This document shows positions 9,522 to 19,130 of a stretch of 64,000 nt of DNA, in pieces. The stretch lies in assembly GCA_963677915.2 (NCBI GenBank), contig CAXXGE010000021.1, forward strand, positions 62,001-126,000, in the 5' to 3' direction. Under the pieces are notes generated by a model that saw only the letters and a program-made list of their open reading frames with translations, was not told the DNA's origin and ran no database searches. The stretch's first letter is position 1; every line of letters begins with the position of its first letter. The stretch is from G963677915 sp963677915. GTDB taxonomy: Bacteria; Bacillota; Clostridia; Lachnospirales; Vallitaleaceae. The position numbers and the translations under genes are program-made.

Positions 9522-9615
9522 ATGTACGTAAAAAGCATGAAACGGTGGACGCCATCATCGATAGCGGAGTTGTAGCAGTTGTCCATGCTGAATCCTTACA
9601 AAGATTAGTGCGGTT
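9522..9615 (+). pseudogene. KDPG aldolase 5' stub
   Basis: A good ribosome site (AAGGAGGAGG) precedes ATG 9522. With one A restored in the run at 9530-9534 the frame reads MYVKKHETVDAIIDSGVVAV then VHAES, the start of 2-keto-3-deoxy-6-phosphogluconate aldolases (normally GVVAVxRAxS). The family similarity stops after about 27 residues. So the gene has a one-base deletion and has lost nearly all of its 3' part. Confidence 0.6.
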
Positions 9616-9678
9616 TAAACGAAGGCATGACAAATATGTATTTAGTAATGGCATAGCCATTTTCTAAATAGTCACTTT

Positions 9679-9838
9679 TATGTACAGGGTGGGTATCAGT
9701 GAAATAGCACTACCTACCAATCACACGGACGGGAGCCCACTCTGTACATATTAGTTAAACCTACATTGTAAATGCAAACACATAAAAAGAGTCACCCTTG
9801 GGCAACTCATTTCTTATCAAATCATACCTACCAATCAC
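9679..9838. repeat. Unexplained structured stretch: inverted repeat plus direct repeat
   Basis: Bases 9679-9693 and 9736-9750 form a 15-bp inverted repeat with one mismatch (TGTACAGGGTGGG against CCCACTCTGTACA). TACCTACCAATCAC occurs exactly at 9711-9724 and again at 9825-9838. No gene is visible in 9616-9868. It could be the relic of a small mobile element whose insertion truncated the aldolase gene. Confidence 0.5.
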
Positions 9839-9868
9839 TTTGTAGAAACTGTATTTACTGCTGCTATC

Positions 9869-10300
9869 TTATCTAACAATAAGGATAGGCTTATTTATGT
9901 GGTGAACCACTTTGCTGACCACACTGCCAAGCATGAATTGCCGTAATCCCTTGACCCCATGTGAACCTAAAATCACGAGATCAGCATCACTGGATTCGAT
10001 ATACTTGATAAGTTCATGAGGAGGATCGCCTTCCAACATTACTGTTTCAACCTTATCCCCATAGACTTCAAGGTCAGCTTTAGTCTGCGCCAATAAGGTC
10101 TTGGAACGTTCTTTTGATTCTGCAACCTCTTTGATTTCAGCTGACAGTCTTGACGTGTTGTCAACTATAATCGGGTGTATGGTTTCAGCGACATTTACCA
10201 GAATGATTAGACTGTTGAATTTGCTGCCGATTTCCTTGGCCTTTTCCACAGCACGGTTTCCGTGTTCCGATCCATCTATTGCAACAATAATCTTATCCAT
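9869..10300 (-). CDS. Universal stress protein UspA family
   Basis: 143-residue single Usp domain (MDKIIVAIDGSEHGNRAVEKAKE at the start). The ATP-binding signature G-2X-G-9X-G-S is seen as GSHGVKGLRQFMLGSVVSKV near the C-terminus, so it is of the nucleotide-binding subgroup. The ATG at 10300 is used because AAGGAG lies 7 bases before it; a GTG two codons upstream is too close to that site. It is a single-gene unit facing away from the sugar-acid operon. Confidence 0.9.
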   Translation of the reverse strand: MDKIIVAIDGSEHGNRAVEKAKEIGSKFNSLIILVNVAETIHPIIVDNTSRLSAEIKEVAESKERSKTLLAQTKADLEVYGDKVETVMLEGDPPHELIKYIESSDADLVILGSHGVKGLRQFMLGSVVSKVVHHINKPILIVR

Positions 10301-10518
10301 TGCCACACTCCTTTCTATGAATCAGTACCTGTACAGCTTCTACACTTATATTATACCACTAAATCCCTAATATAATGATTTTTGTTATAGGTTAACCATT
10401 CTTGCACTGTATGAATCTGCTAGTTCATTCGTAAAATGGACAATATCAATACTGCGGATATGGGTATATATTTGTGTTAGCAGGAAATCAGTAAGGATGT
10501 TCAAGGAAAGGATGAAGT

Positions 10519-11613
10519 ATGAACAGAAAAATCACCAACATTACACCGATTCTATATCATGTCCCTCTAGATCAACCCCTCTCAGATGCCAAACATGGTA
10601 CACACACTTTTTTCGAGCTTGTACTTGCAATAGTAGAGCTTGAGGATGGCAGCAAGGGTACCGGTTATACCTATACAGGTGGCGTCGGCGGCAGAGCGAT
10701 CTATGACATGATTGAGTACGACCTTAAACCAAGGTTGATCGGAGAAGATGCAACAGCAGTTGAGTCTTTGTGGGATACCATGCAGTGGCATGTCCACTAT
10801 GTGGCCAGAGGGGGCATTGCTTCCTTTGCCATCAGTGCCATCGATATTGCACTATGGGACCTGAGAGCTAAGAAGGTGGAACTTCCTTTGTATAAGCTTC
10901 TTGGTGGTACGGTGAACCATACCAAAGCTTACTATGGAGGTATCGACCTTGGCTTTACCAAGGAGCAGCTGCTGGCCAATATCCGCAAACAGTTGGAAAG
11001 AGGCCACAGAGCCGTAAAAATCAAACTTGGTCAGAAGACACTGGCAGAAGACATCGACAGAATTGCCGCAGTCAGAGAATTGATCGGGCCTGACATCACC
11101 TTTATGGTGGATGCCAACTATTCCTGGGATGTGAACACAGCTGTGAAGGCACTGAAGCAGATGGAACCGTATGACATCCTTTGGCTGGAGGAACCGACCA
11201 TTCCAGATGATTACATCGGCTACAGGAAGATAGCCGACCGTTCAAGCATCGGTATTGCCATGGGTGAGAACCTTCACACCATTTGGGAGCATCGCATGGC
11301 AATGGAAGTAGGTCATGTATCCTTCATCCAGCCTGACGCCTCAAACATCGGCGGTATCACCGGATGGATGAAAGTTGCAGCTATGGCGGAAGGCTACAAT
11401 GTCCCTGTCTGTACCCACGGTATGCAGGAGCTCCATGTCAGCCTGCTGGCAGCCATTCCCAATGATGCCTACCTGGAAGACCACAGCTTCCCGATTCACC
11501 AGTACACAACCAGGCCACTTGAAGTGTCTGAAGGTCTGGCCCACGCACCTGAACTTGTCGGTACAGGTGTGGAATTTGACTATGACAAACTTGGGCCCTT
11601 CAAGGTCCAGTAG
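10519..11613 (+). CDS. Enolase-superfamily sugar acid dehydratase (mandelate racemase subgroup)
   Basis: 364 residues. The capping domain is followed by the barrel with KIK (Lys167, Lys169), metal ligands Asp198 (MVDANYSW), Glu224 (WLEEP) and Glu250 (MGENLH), and the Asp273-His300 dyad (QPDASN, CTHGMQE). The KxK plus His-Asp pair defines the mandelate racemase subgroup, most of whose members dehydrate acid sugars to 2-keto-3-deoxy acids. AAGGAAAGGATG precedes the start. It leads a three-gene operon with a zinc dehydrogenase and a gluconate 5-dehydrogenase-like SDR, so a hexonate or uronate-derived substrate is likely. The exact sugar acid cannot be deduced. Confidence 0.85.
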   Translation: MNRKITNITPILYHVPLDQPLSDAKHGTHTFFELVLAIVELEDGSKGTGYTYTGGVGGRAIYDMIEYDLKPRLIGEDATAVESLWDTMQWHVHYVARGGIASFAISAIDIALWDLRAKKVELPLYKLLGGTVNHTKAYYGGIDLGFTKEQLLANIRKQLERGHRAVKIKLGQKTLAEDIDRIAAVRELIGPDITFMVDANYSWDVNTAVKALKQMEPYDILWLEEPTIPDDYIGYRKIADRSSIGIAMGENLHTIWEHRMAMEVGHVSFIQPDASNIGGITGWMKVAAMAEGYNVPVCTHGMQELHVSLLAAIPNDAYLEDHSFPIHQYTTRPLEVSEGLAHAPELVGTGVEFDYDKLGPFKVQ

Positions 11614-11629
11614 AAGGAGAAGATATTCA

Positions 11630-12643
11630 ATGAAAGCAACCGAGTACGAAGGCAACAAAAAAGTATCTGTTGTTGAGGGGACCAACCAGCCCCCCAAAAG
11701 CGATGAAGTAACCGTTAAGATTGCCTATTCAGGAATCTGTGGTACAGACATGCACATCTTCCATGGAGTGATGGACGGTCGTGTGACCAAGCCACATATC
11801 ATGGGCCATGAGTGCTCAGGTACTGTTGAAGCAGTTGGCAGTAATGTTGAAGGCATCGAAGTAGGGGAAAAGGTGGTTGTAAGGCCTCTTGATCCATGTG
11901 GTGAGTGCTATGCCTGTAAGAATGGACTCAGTCACATATGCTACAATTTGAATTTCATGGGTGTAGACACAGCTGGCTCCATGCAGTCATACTGGACAGT
12001 GCCGGCTCACACGATCCACAAGATTCCTGCTGATATGGATCTAAAGTATGCAGCTCTTGTTGAGCCGCTTTCCGTAGCGGTACACGATGTTCGCCGTGCA
12101 GGCCTTGGGAAAGGCGATAAGGCCCTTGTCATCGGTGGTGGCCCAATTGGTATCCTTGTAGCGCTTGCTGCTAAGAGCTTTGGTGCGGATGTTCTTCTTT
12201 CTGAAGTGAATGAATTCAGACTGAAGTTTGCAGAAGAAGCCGGTATCAAAACCATCAACCCTGCCAAAGAGGACCTACTTGCTTATATAGATGATTGGAC
12301 AGATGGAGTTCGCTGTGATGCCTGCTTTGAGGTTTCCGGCTCCAAGCCAGGGGCCATAATCATGATGGAAACAGTGAGGACAAGAGGAAAAGTGGTCCTT
12401 GTCGGCATCTTCGGTCAGCCAACAGAAGTAAACCTTCACAGAATGTGGCTGAGAGAAGTTGAACTTCTTGGGGCACGTGTCTATGAAAAAGTGGATTATG
12501 AGATTTCGATTGACCTGCTGAACAAGGCGGAGTACCCATTCAAAAACATCATCACCAAAGTAGCCCCACTGGACCAGCTTCAGGCAGTCCTCGACGAACT
12601 GGATGGTCCAACGGAGAACATGAAGGTTCTTATTGAGTCCTAA
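11630..12643 (+). CDS. Zinc-dependent medium-chain alcohol/polyol dehydrogenase
   Basis: 337 residues. Catalytic zinc ligands are Cys37 (GICGTD) and His60-Glu61 (GHE). The structural zinc lobe has four Cys (90, 93, 96, 104 in PCGECYACKNGLSHIC), and the NAD-binding turn is VIGGGPIGIL. The family oxidises secondary alcohols of sugars such as threonate, galactonate or L-idonate. It starts 16 bases after the dehydratase gene with AAGGAG six to eight bases upstream. It probably oxidises the sugar acid handled by its neighbours. Confidence 0.87.
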   Translation: MKATEYEGNKKVSVVEGTNQPPKSDEVTVKIAYSGICGTDMHIFHGVMDGRVTKPHIMGHECSGTVEAVGSNVEGIEVGEKVVVRPLDPCGECYACKNGLSHICYNLNFMGVDTAGSMQSYWTVPAHTIHKIPADMDLKYAALVEPLSVAVHDVRRAGLGKGDKALVIGGGPIGILVALAAKSFGADVLLSEVNEFRLKFAEEAGIKTINPAKEDLLAYIDDWTDGVRCDACFEVSGSKPGAIIMMETVRTRGKVVLVGIFGQPTEVNLHRMWLREVELLGARVYEKVDYEISIDLLNKAEYPFKNIITKVAPLDQLQAVLDELDGPTENMKVLIES

Positions 12644-12700
12644 AATAAACTGACGAATAAATAGTAAGCAAATTTCAAATCGTAAAGGAGAAAATATACT

Positions 12701-13483
12701 ATGAATACATTAGATACTTTCAGATTAGATGGCAAAGTCGCTCTTGTAACAGGTGCTTCCTACGGCATCGGATTTGCCATCGGCAGCTCCCTTGCAGAAG
12801 CTGGTGCAACCCTTGTTTTCTGTGACATCAATGAAGAGATTATGAACAAAGGCCTTGCTGCATACAAAGAAGCAGGCATTGATGCCAAAGCATATATCTG
12901 TAATGTTACGGATGAGGAGCAGGTTCAGGACATGGTCAAGAAGATTGAAACAGAAGTCGGAATAGTGGACATTCTTGTCAATAACGCCGGCATCATCAAA
13001 CGTGAGCCAATGCATGAAATGAGCGCTGCTGATTTCCGTCTGGTAATCGATGTCGACCTAAACGCGCCATTCATCATGGCCAAGGCTGTACTTCCAGGTA
13101 TGATGAAGAAAAATGCCGGAAAAATCATCAACATCTGTTCTATGATGTCTGAACTGGGCCGTGAAACAGTCTCTGCCTATGCTGCAGCAAAAGGCGGTCT
13201 GAAGATGCTCACAAGAAACATCTCTTCTGAATACGGTCAGTACAACATCCAATGTAACGGAATCGGCCCCGGATATATCGCTACACCACAGACAGCACCA
13301 CTTAGAGAAGAGGGTCATCCATTCAACAGCTTTATCGTAGCCAGAACACCTGCGGCTCGTTGGGGTGAAATCAAAGACCTCAAAGGTCCTGCAGTATTCC
13401 TTGCATCTGAAGCCTCTGATTTCGTTAATGGTCATGTACTTTATGTGGATGGCGGTATCCTTGGATATATCGGTAAGCAATAA
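12701..13483 (+). CDS. SDR oxidoreductase, gluconate 5-dehydrogenase-like
   Basis: 260-residue classical short-chain dehydrogenase: cofactor motif TGASYGIG (18-25), NNAG (94-97), catalytic Ser147, Tyr160 and Lys164 (ICSMMSELG, YAAAK). The stretches around SELGRETVSAYAAAKGG and PLREEGHPFNSFI are characteristic of the gluconate 5-dehydrogenase/IdnO group, which interconverts gluconate and 5-ketogluconate. KduD-type activity is an alternative. AAAGGAG precedes the ATG. It is the third gene of the sugar-acid operon. Confidence 0.85.
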   Translation: MNTLDTFRLDGKVALVTGASYGIGFAIGSSLAEAGATLVFCDINEEIMNKGLAAYKEAGIDAKAYICNVTDEEQVQDMVKKIETEVGIVDILVNNAGIIKREPMHEMSAADFRLVIDVDLNAPFIMAKAVLPGMMKKNAGKIINICSMMSELGRETVSAYAAAKGGLKMLTRNISSEYGQYNIQCNGIGPGYIATPQTAPLREEGHPFNSFIVARTPAARWGEIKDLKGPAVFLASEASDFVNGHVLYVDGGILGYIGKQ

Positions 13484-13521
13484 AATATCATCTGATCTAA
13501 TTCGCAGGATTCTGCATATGG

Positions 13522-13552
13522 GGCAGTCGGAAAATGACATTTTCTGGCTGCC
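13522..13552. other. Inverted repeat after the sugar-acid operon
   Basis: GGCAGTCGGAAAATG pairs with CATTTTCTGGCTGCC (15 bp with G-T pairs) over a single-base gap, so the real loop is larger. There is no T tail on either strand. It may be an RNA 3'-end stabiliser or a repeat. Between it and 13738 only AT-rich promoter-like sequence is seen. Confidence 0.4.
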
Positions 13553-13737
13553 TCAAAAAATTTGAGGATATGCAAGTGCGTCTAAAGAATTGTTAGTCAT
13601 CAAAAAATCCGTCAGTATTTGTCCAAAAGAATTTATGTTATTATATATATGATACTTGAACGCCGTGTACTCCAGCATAGTGGTGTATAACGCAATTCTA
13701 ATAAGTTGATTATATGTAATATTACAGGTAAGGGAAT

Positions 13738-16071
13738 ATGAAAATTATGTATCTGCTTGGTCATAGGCAACTGAATTGGCGATTTAAAAGCATATTTATG
13801 AAGAACTTCTTCATTATTCTTTTTGCGTTTATTTTACCGTTAGTTGTGGCGAATATAGTAATTTACAGGCATTCGAATGAAGTGATTCGTCGAGAAGCAA
13901 GAGACCAGAATATGAGTATGCTTCTGAATACCAGTAGATCGATCGATCTTATCTTTAAACAGATTGACTTTATCATTCCTCAGATAGCAACAGATGAAGA
14001 AGTCATTGATTTCATTGTCAGTCCAGATACAGACTTAACCAAGAATATTTCTGCATCAAGTATGATTAGAAATATTGCCAGCACGAATGACTATATTCAA
14101 TCCATCTATGTATATTCCACCTATGCTGAAACAATTATCAGCTCATCTGGTGGTGTTGCGGATATTCATAATTTTAAGGATGTTGGTTGGTTAGATACCT
14201 TTAGTCAGCATTTTACCGGAACTAAACTGATGGATACCAGAGTTATTGACGATGGGTTCGGGAAATCCTATAATGGTATAACCTTTATCAGGAATCTTCC
14301 TAATGAGTCCTGGAGTAAAAATGGTGCATTGGTTATAAATGTAAACGAGGCATACATATATGATCTAATAAGAGGGATGTATGAGGGCAATAGAGGTACC
14401 GCTCTTGTCATCAGCAATAGCGGTAAAATCGTCTCTTTTGAAGACAAGAAAAAGCTGAACCAATCAGTTCTCGGTGAAGTTTATGCTAAGAAGGTATTTC
14501 TAAGCAATCAGGCATCCTTTATTGAGAAAGTTGACGGACAGGAAGTGCTGTTTTCTTTCGTGAAATCTCCACAAAATAAGTGGCATTATCTCCATATGAT
14601 ACCATTAGCAGACCTGTATCGGGATACTAGGAGTAATTTCCGTGTGGTAGCAGGAACAACTATCGCAAATATTCTGTTATGTCTGGCTTTTGCCTTGCTA
14701 ATTTCAAAGAAAATCTACAGACCGATCAAAAAGCTGATTTCACTTATTGACAGTAAATCCAAGTTCGAAATGGACCTCTTGGAGGGAAATGAATATGAAT
14801 TTCTTGACAAGGCATACAACACTGTACTTGAAAAGAACATGGACATGGAAAATACAATTGCAAAACTGAAACCAATCATTAAAGAGAAGTTTTTCAACAA
14901 TCTCCTTGCGGGGAAAAAACTGTCAGAATCAGAGATTAATGAAAGGCTTAGATATCTCAGAACTAACTTTATCTACAGCAGATTCGTTGCTATGGTTGTT
15001 CAAATAGATGACTACGACTCAAAAATGGTTGACTCGAATGAAGTGAAAAGAAATTTGATCAAGCGTCAGCTGATTGATGTCATCGAAAAGATCATGAATG
15101 AATATAATAGTGGCATTGCAGTCGAGATGGAATCCAATATGATTGGTGTTATTTACAATTTTGCTAAAAACAGCGTTGGCTCTAATGAGCCAGGAAGCCT
15201 TCCTATGATTGCTGAGGCAATTCGTGGAACTGCGGAAGCCCATTTTCCGTTTACAGTGACACTTGGTATAGGCAGAACGTATGACGATATTCTTCATATT
15301 GGAATGTCATGTGTAGAAGCAAAAAAAGCACTACACTATAAGGTTTACCAAGGTAAGAATATGATAATTGACATACATAGTCTGGATAGTGCTTCTTACG
15401 AACTGTATTTCTATAGCAGTAATGAAGAGAGGAAGTTACTTGAAATGATAAAGACAGGAAATATTGACGAGATACTATCAGCATTGGATGAACTGTTTGA
15501 TACAATCATTGACTCAAAAGCTTTATCCGATAACTATGTCCAGCAATATTTCATCAGAATCATCAATCTGATTCTTGAATCTATGATTGAATCGGGTTAT
15601 AAAATTACCGATCTGCTTCATGACAAACGGAATGTCTATCAGGAAATTCATGGAAAAGAGACCATTGAAGATATACGTGTCTGGTTTGAAGATTTCTGCC
15701 ATGAATTGGCAGAAGGTATCACTGCTATGAACGATATAACCGGCAATCGAAATATTGACAAGCTTCTCAGTTTTATCAATGACAATTATAAATCTGACAT
15801 ATCCCTTAACGATGTAGCAGAATATGTGGGTTTAAGTCCTTCTTATGTCAGTACTATTTTCAAAGAAGCCATTAACATGTCCTTTGTTAATTATCTCAAC
15901 AAAATGAGGATTGATAGTGCTAAACAGCTGATTCTTGATACTCAGCTAAGTATTAATGAAATTGGTTTTAAAGTAGGATTCAACAATGTCCAGAATTTCT
16001 ATCGAACATTCAAGAAACATGAGCATATGACACCTGGTAAGTTTAGGCAAATGTATTGTGGGGTGACGTAA
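13738..16071 (+). CDS. Membrane-anchored AraC-family regulator with extracellular sensor domain (module 1)
   Basis: 777 residues. A short cytoplasmic start, membrane segment 1 (NFFIILFAFILPLVVANIVIY), about 260 residues outside (dCache-like), membrane segment 2 (VVAGTTIANILLCLAFALLI), a roughly 330-residue cytoplasmic linker, and a C-terminal double HTH (ISLNDVAEYVGLSPSYVSTIF, then INEIGFKVGFNNVQNFYRTFKK). It is a one-component transmembrane switch: external ligand to DNA binding. It is almost the same length and layout as the protein at 24786-27119, its paralogue. The stop is one base before the companion binding-protein gene, so the two are translationally coupled. The likely target is the TRAP operon downstream. 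Confidence 0.88.
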   Translation: MKIMYLLGHRQLNWRFKSIFMKNFFIILFAFILPLVVANIVIYRHSNEVIRREARDQNMSMLLNTSRSIDLIFKQIDFIIPQIATDEEVIDFIVSPDTDLTKNISASSMIRNIASTNDYIQSIYVYSTYAETIISSSGGVADIHNFKDVGWLDTFSQHFTGTKLMDTRVIDDGFGKSYNGITFIRNLPNESWSKNGALVINVNEAYIYDLIRGMYEGNRGTALVISNSGKIVSFEDKKKLNQSVLGEVYAKKVFLSNQASFIEKVDGQEVLFSFVKSPQNKWHYLHMIPLADLYRDTRSNFRVVAGTTIANILLCLAFALLISKKIYRPIKKLISLIDSKSKFEMDLLEGNEYEFLDKAYNTVLEKNMDMENTIAKLKPIIKEKFFNNLLAGKKLSESEINERLRYLRTNFIYSRFVAMVVQIDDYDSKMVDSNEVKRNLIKRQLIDVIEKIMNEYNSGIAVEMESNMIGVIYNFAKNSVGSNEPGSLPMIAEAIRGTAEAHFPFTVTLGIGRTYDDILHIGMSCVEAKKALHYKVYQGKNMIIDIHSLDSASYELYFYSSNEERKLLEMIKTGNIDEILSALDELFDTIIDSKALSDNYVQQYFIRIINLILESMIESGYKITDLLHDKRNVYQEIHGKETIEDIRVWFEDFCHELAEGITAMNDITGNRNIDKLLSFINDNYKSDISLNDVAEYVGLSPSYVSTIFKEAINMSFVNYLNKMRIDSAKQLILDTQLSINEIGFKVGFNNVQNFYRTFKKHEHMTPGKFRQMYCGVT

Positions 16072-16072
16072 A

Positions 16073-17113
16073 GTGTCAAATATTAGGTTGACAATATTAT
16101 TATCACAACTATGCTGCATCATGATTTTGTGTGCCGGATGTAATGATACTGCGACAAGACCAAAGCCAGAGGAAATCCTTGTCAAGGATATCCTTACTAT
16201 TGAATCGACTAGTGAGGTGTCACTGCCTGAAAGCAAACTGGTAATCAAACTTGCTCACACTTATCCGGAAACGCATCCACAGCACATTGCTTTAAGAAGT
16301 GTATTTGTACCGATAGTTGAAGAAGCAAGCAATTGGAATATCCGGGTAGAACTATATCCGAACTGTGGCCTGGGATCAGAAGAGTTATACACCAAGGGTG
16401 TTATATCTGGGATAGTTGAGATGTGTATCGTTGATGAAAACATCTTTTCTGAGGTATCTGAATTGTCGTTGATTCGCTTGCCATATCTCTTTGATGATTA
16501 TCATGAAGCGTTGAATAAACTGAACGAAGTCCTTAGACCTGCCGTAGAAGATGATATGGCGGCTATAGGTGTTAGAAATCTTGGATTTACAGTCAATGGA
16601 TTCAACCAGATCTCAATCTATAAGAGACAGGCGTCTGGACTTATTGCATCAGAAGGGGGAATGACAAACAGAGAATTCCTCAATAGCATGGGTTATGAAT
16701 CGAGACCCGTAGCCATTGAAGAAATGAACATACTATTAGACAGTGGAAGGATTTATGGACATGATTATCCTGTAATAATGAGTTATCTTTACGGTTGGTA
16801 TGAAAATCAGGAAAAGATCATACTAACCAACCATATAATAGATTCAGATATGTACCTGATGAACGAGAAGCTGTATCAAAGTCTTAGTGAGAAAAACAAA
16901 AGCATCATCCATGACGCAATTGAAGCAACCATCAGTTATGGATTGGAACTGGTTCTTTCGTTGGAAGAGGATATCTACGACATTTATAATAAGGAAGATA
17001 TTATTGTCGAGGAATTGCAGAAGGGACGGAAAGAGGAACTGAAAGAGACTTTCAGCATTTCATCAACAACGGATATATTTGACGAAGCACTAACCGAAAG
17101 AATAATGGAATGA
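16073..17113 (+). CDS. Companion DctP-like binding lipoprotein of the AraC sensor (module 1)
   Basis: 346 residues, GTG start one base after the regulator's stop. Signal peptide with Cys-rich end (MILCAGCND, lipobox Cys23), then a TRAP binding-protein fold: KLAHTYPETHPQHIAL, ELYPNCGLGSEELY, RLPYLFDDYHEALN, LGFTVNGFNQIS. Where transport DctPs have the ligand-clamping Arg in LKIRTPDQP, this protein has GLIASEGG, so the key Arg is absent. A transport DctP with the Arg is encoded just downstream. Inference: it senses rather than transports, like DctB of Bacillus subtilis, a TRAP-type binding protein working with the DctS sensor. Confidence 0.78.
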   Translation: MSNIRLTILLSQLCCIMILCAGCNDTATRPKPEEILVKDILTIESTSEVSLPESKLVIKLAHTYPETHPQHIALRSVFVPIVEEASNWNIRVELYPNCGLGSEELYTKGVISGIVEMCIVDENIFSEVSELSLIRLPYLFDDYHEALNKLNEVLRPAVEDDMAAIGVRNLGFTVNGFNQISIYKRQASGLIASEGGMTNREFLNSMGYESRPVAIEEMNILLDSGRIYGHDYPVIMSYLYGWYENQEKIILTNHIIDSDMYLMNEKLYQSLSEKNKSIIHDAIEATISYGLELVLSLEEDIYDIYNKEDIIVEELQKGRKEELKETFSISSTTDIFDEALTERIME

Positions 17114-17130
17114 AATTGAATATACTATTG

Positions 17131-17168
17131 AAAGTACATGTCTCATTGATTAAGACATGTACTTTTTT
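17131..17168 (+). terminator. Rho-independent terminator after module-1 regulator pair
   Basis: AAGTACATGTCT/AGACATGTACTT perfect stem, loop CATTGATTA, T6 tail. It separates the regulatory pair from the TRAP operon. The rest of the gene-free stretch to 17446 has no recognisable RNA gene; it should hold the dctPQM promoter, but no clear -35/-10 pair was found. Confidence 0.88.
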
Positions 17169-17446
17169 GTTGTACAATCTTTTAATGGATGCACATGAAG
17201 TAAATAAAAAAAACGTTAGTAGTCAAAGAAATGTTAGTAATTTCATAGTTGTTAGGCGGGAAGCGCTGAATTCTAGCACACAGCGGCATTTGATGACTGT
17301 GAAAAAATTGTTGATATGAAAAGGAGAGTCAGCGTGCTATTATGAAATTACACCAAATAACGCATAAACGCCGGCGGTTAATTAGCGATATTGCTAAATG
17401 ATATGAAATGTGTGGTTTGGAATCAAATGCAAATAAGGAGAAGATT

Positions 17447-18529
17447 ATGAGACATTTTAAGAAAATTGTAACTTCAATAGTGGCAGTACTATTGGTAATG
17501 CTGGTATTCGTTGGATGTGGTTCAGGAACACAGCCAAGTTCATCTCAGAATGATACAGAGAAGAGCGAGACTGTTAAAGAAACATCAACAGATGCTGAAG
17601 AGAAAAAAGATGACGGTGAAGTCTATAACCTGAAGCTTGGACATATCCTGACAGCTGATCATCCGAATGGTGAAGGTGCGGTGAAGTTTGCAGAGCTTGT
17701 AAAGGAAAAGACAGCTGGGCACGTGATTATTGATATATTTCCTGGTTCTCAGCTAGGGAATGAAAAAGACCTTTTTGATTCCGTTTCTTTGGGGACAGTC
17801 GACCTGACAATTCTTGGATTTGGTGAACCATCAAAAAGATACGCACCACTGCTGATTCTTGATGCACCTTATATTGCGAACGATGGAGAACATTACCTTA
17901 GGATCCTGAAATCAGACCTTGTCAACAATATGTTCGATGAAATGAGCAAGGTGACAGGCGTCAAAGCAATAGGACCGACTTATTTTGGTGTCAGACATCT
18001 TAGTACATCAAAAGTTCCAGGAACCAATCCTTCTGAACTTGCTGGACTTAAGATCAGGACCCCAGACCAGCCGATTTTCGTTTCTGCAATTGAAGCAATG
18101 GGTGCGACACCGGTCCCAATGGCGTTCTCCGAAGTTTATCTTTCTTTACAGCAAGGTGTACTCGACGGATTTGAAAGCACACCAGCAGCATATGCTACCA
18201 ACAAGTTCTATGAAGTGCAAAAATATATGATTAATACAGCTCACATTATCGGTGGTAACTGTATATATGTCAGCGAAATAACACTAGAAAAGTTGCCTGA
18301 GGAGTACCAAGCAGCAATCATTGAGTCAGGAGCGGAGGCAGCAGATTATATGAGTAATCTTATGTTTGAAGCAGAAGCCGGGTACATGGAAGAGATCCAG
18401 AGTAATGGCGTTACGTTTATTGAAGAGGTTGATCGTGAAGCGTTCATTGAAGGTTCTCAGGGGCTTTATGACGATTATGAAAGTAAGTGGGGAGAAGGTC
18501 TCCTTGAGAAGATAAGAGAGATTAAATAG
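17447..18529 (+). CDS. dctP: TRAP transporter substrate-binding lipoprotein DctP (module 1)
   Basis: 360 residues. Lipobox LVFVGCGSG followed by a Ser/Thr/Glu linker, then the DctP fold: LKLGHILTADHPNGEGAVKF, GSQLGNEKDLFDSV, the clamp Arg in LKIRTPDQP, and LQQGVLDGFES. It captures an organic acid outside the membrane and hands it to DctQM. ATG 17447 has AAGGAG six bases upstream; an earlier in-frame ATG lacks a ribosome site. A 13-bp hairpin separates it from dctQ, often seen where the binding protein is made in excess. The substrate is unknown; context suggests a sugar acid or dicarboxylate. Confidence 0.9.
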   Translation: MRHFKKIVTSIVAVLLVMLVFVGCGSGTQPSSSQNDTEKSETVKETSTDAEEKKDDGEVYNLKLGHILTADHPNGEGAVKFAELVKEKTAGHVIIDIFPGSQLGNEKDLFDSVSLGTVDLTILGFGEPSKRYAPLLILDAPYIANDGEHYLRILKSDLVNNMFDEMSKVTGVKAIGPTYFGVRHLSTSKVPGTNPSELAGLKIRTPDQPIFVSAIEAMGATPVPMAFSEVYLSLQQGVLDGFESTPAAYATNKFYEVQKYMINTAHIIGGNCIYVSEITLEKLPEEYQAAIIESGAEAADYMSNLMFEAEAGYMEEIQSNGVTFIEEVDREAFIEGSQGLYDDYESKWGEGLLEKIREIK

Positions 18530-18544
18530 CACATAAGTTGTCGG

Positions 18545-18581
18545 ATGCTGTTGGCACGCTGAATAGATGTGCTAGCAGCAT
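18545..18581 (+). other. Intercistronic hairpin dctP-dctQ (module 1)
   Basis: ATGCTGTTGGCAC pairs with GTGCTAGCAGCAT (13 bp, two G-T pairs) around an 11-base loop, with only TTTG after it. It lies between binding-protein and small-permease genes, where such stems protect the upstream mRNA or partly terminate. Confidence 0.7.
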
Positions 18582-18608
18582 TTGTACTATAGGAAAGAAG
18601 GTCTTTTG

Positions 18609-19130
18609 ATGGAGATGGTTAAGATAATATTAACAAAGATAGAAGATAAGATACTTCTATTGTGTTTAGGATTCATGGGGGTTGTACTTTTCGCTCAGGT
18701 GTTTACCCGCTTTATCTTAAATCAACCTTTGATGTGGAGTGAGGAACTGGTTCGATTCCTTCAGATATGGATTACGTTTCTAGGGATAGGCTATGGTATC
18801 AGATCCAAGTCTCATATTTCCATGGTCTTAGTCTATAACAAGATGAATCGGTATATTCAGAGTGTCTTTGACATATTGACGGATGTCACTATCATTGTTT
18901 GCTTTGGCATGTTGGTTCCAAGTGCATGGTCTTTCATTCAGTTACAACATCAAATTGCTTCTTCGGCTATGGGATTAAAGATGAGTATCGTGTATTTTCC
19001 TATTATCGTAGGCAGTATTGTTGCTGTGCTGTATTCACTGGTCAATATAGTTGAAAGCATCAGAAAAATTATTAGGAAAGATGAAGAGCTATCAGATGTA
19101 GAACAAGATATGGAGGGTGGAATATGCTGA
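18609..19130 (+). CDS. dctQ: TRAP transporter small permease DctQ (module 1)
   Basis: 173 residues with four membrane segments; signature WSEELVRFLQIWITFLGIGYG followed by SKSHISM, typical of the DctQ family. It forms the membrane complex with DctM. ATG 18609 lies seven bases after AAAGAAGG. The dctM gene overlaps its last codons (ATGCTGA). Its closest relative in the window is the module-2 DctQ. Confidence 0.88.
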   Translation: MEMVKIILTKIEDKILLLCLGFMGVVLFAQVFTRFILNQPLMWSEELVRFLQIWITFLGIGYGIRSKSHISMVLVYNKMNRYIQSVFDILTDVTIIVCFGMLVPSAWSFIQLQHQIASSAMGLKMSIVYFPIIVGSIVAVLYSLVNIVESIRKIIRKDEELSDVEQDMEGGIC

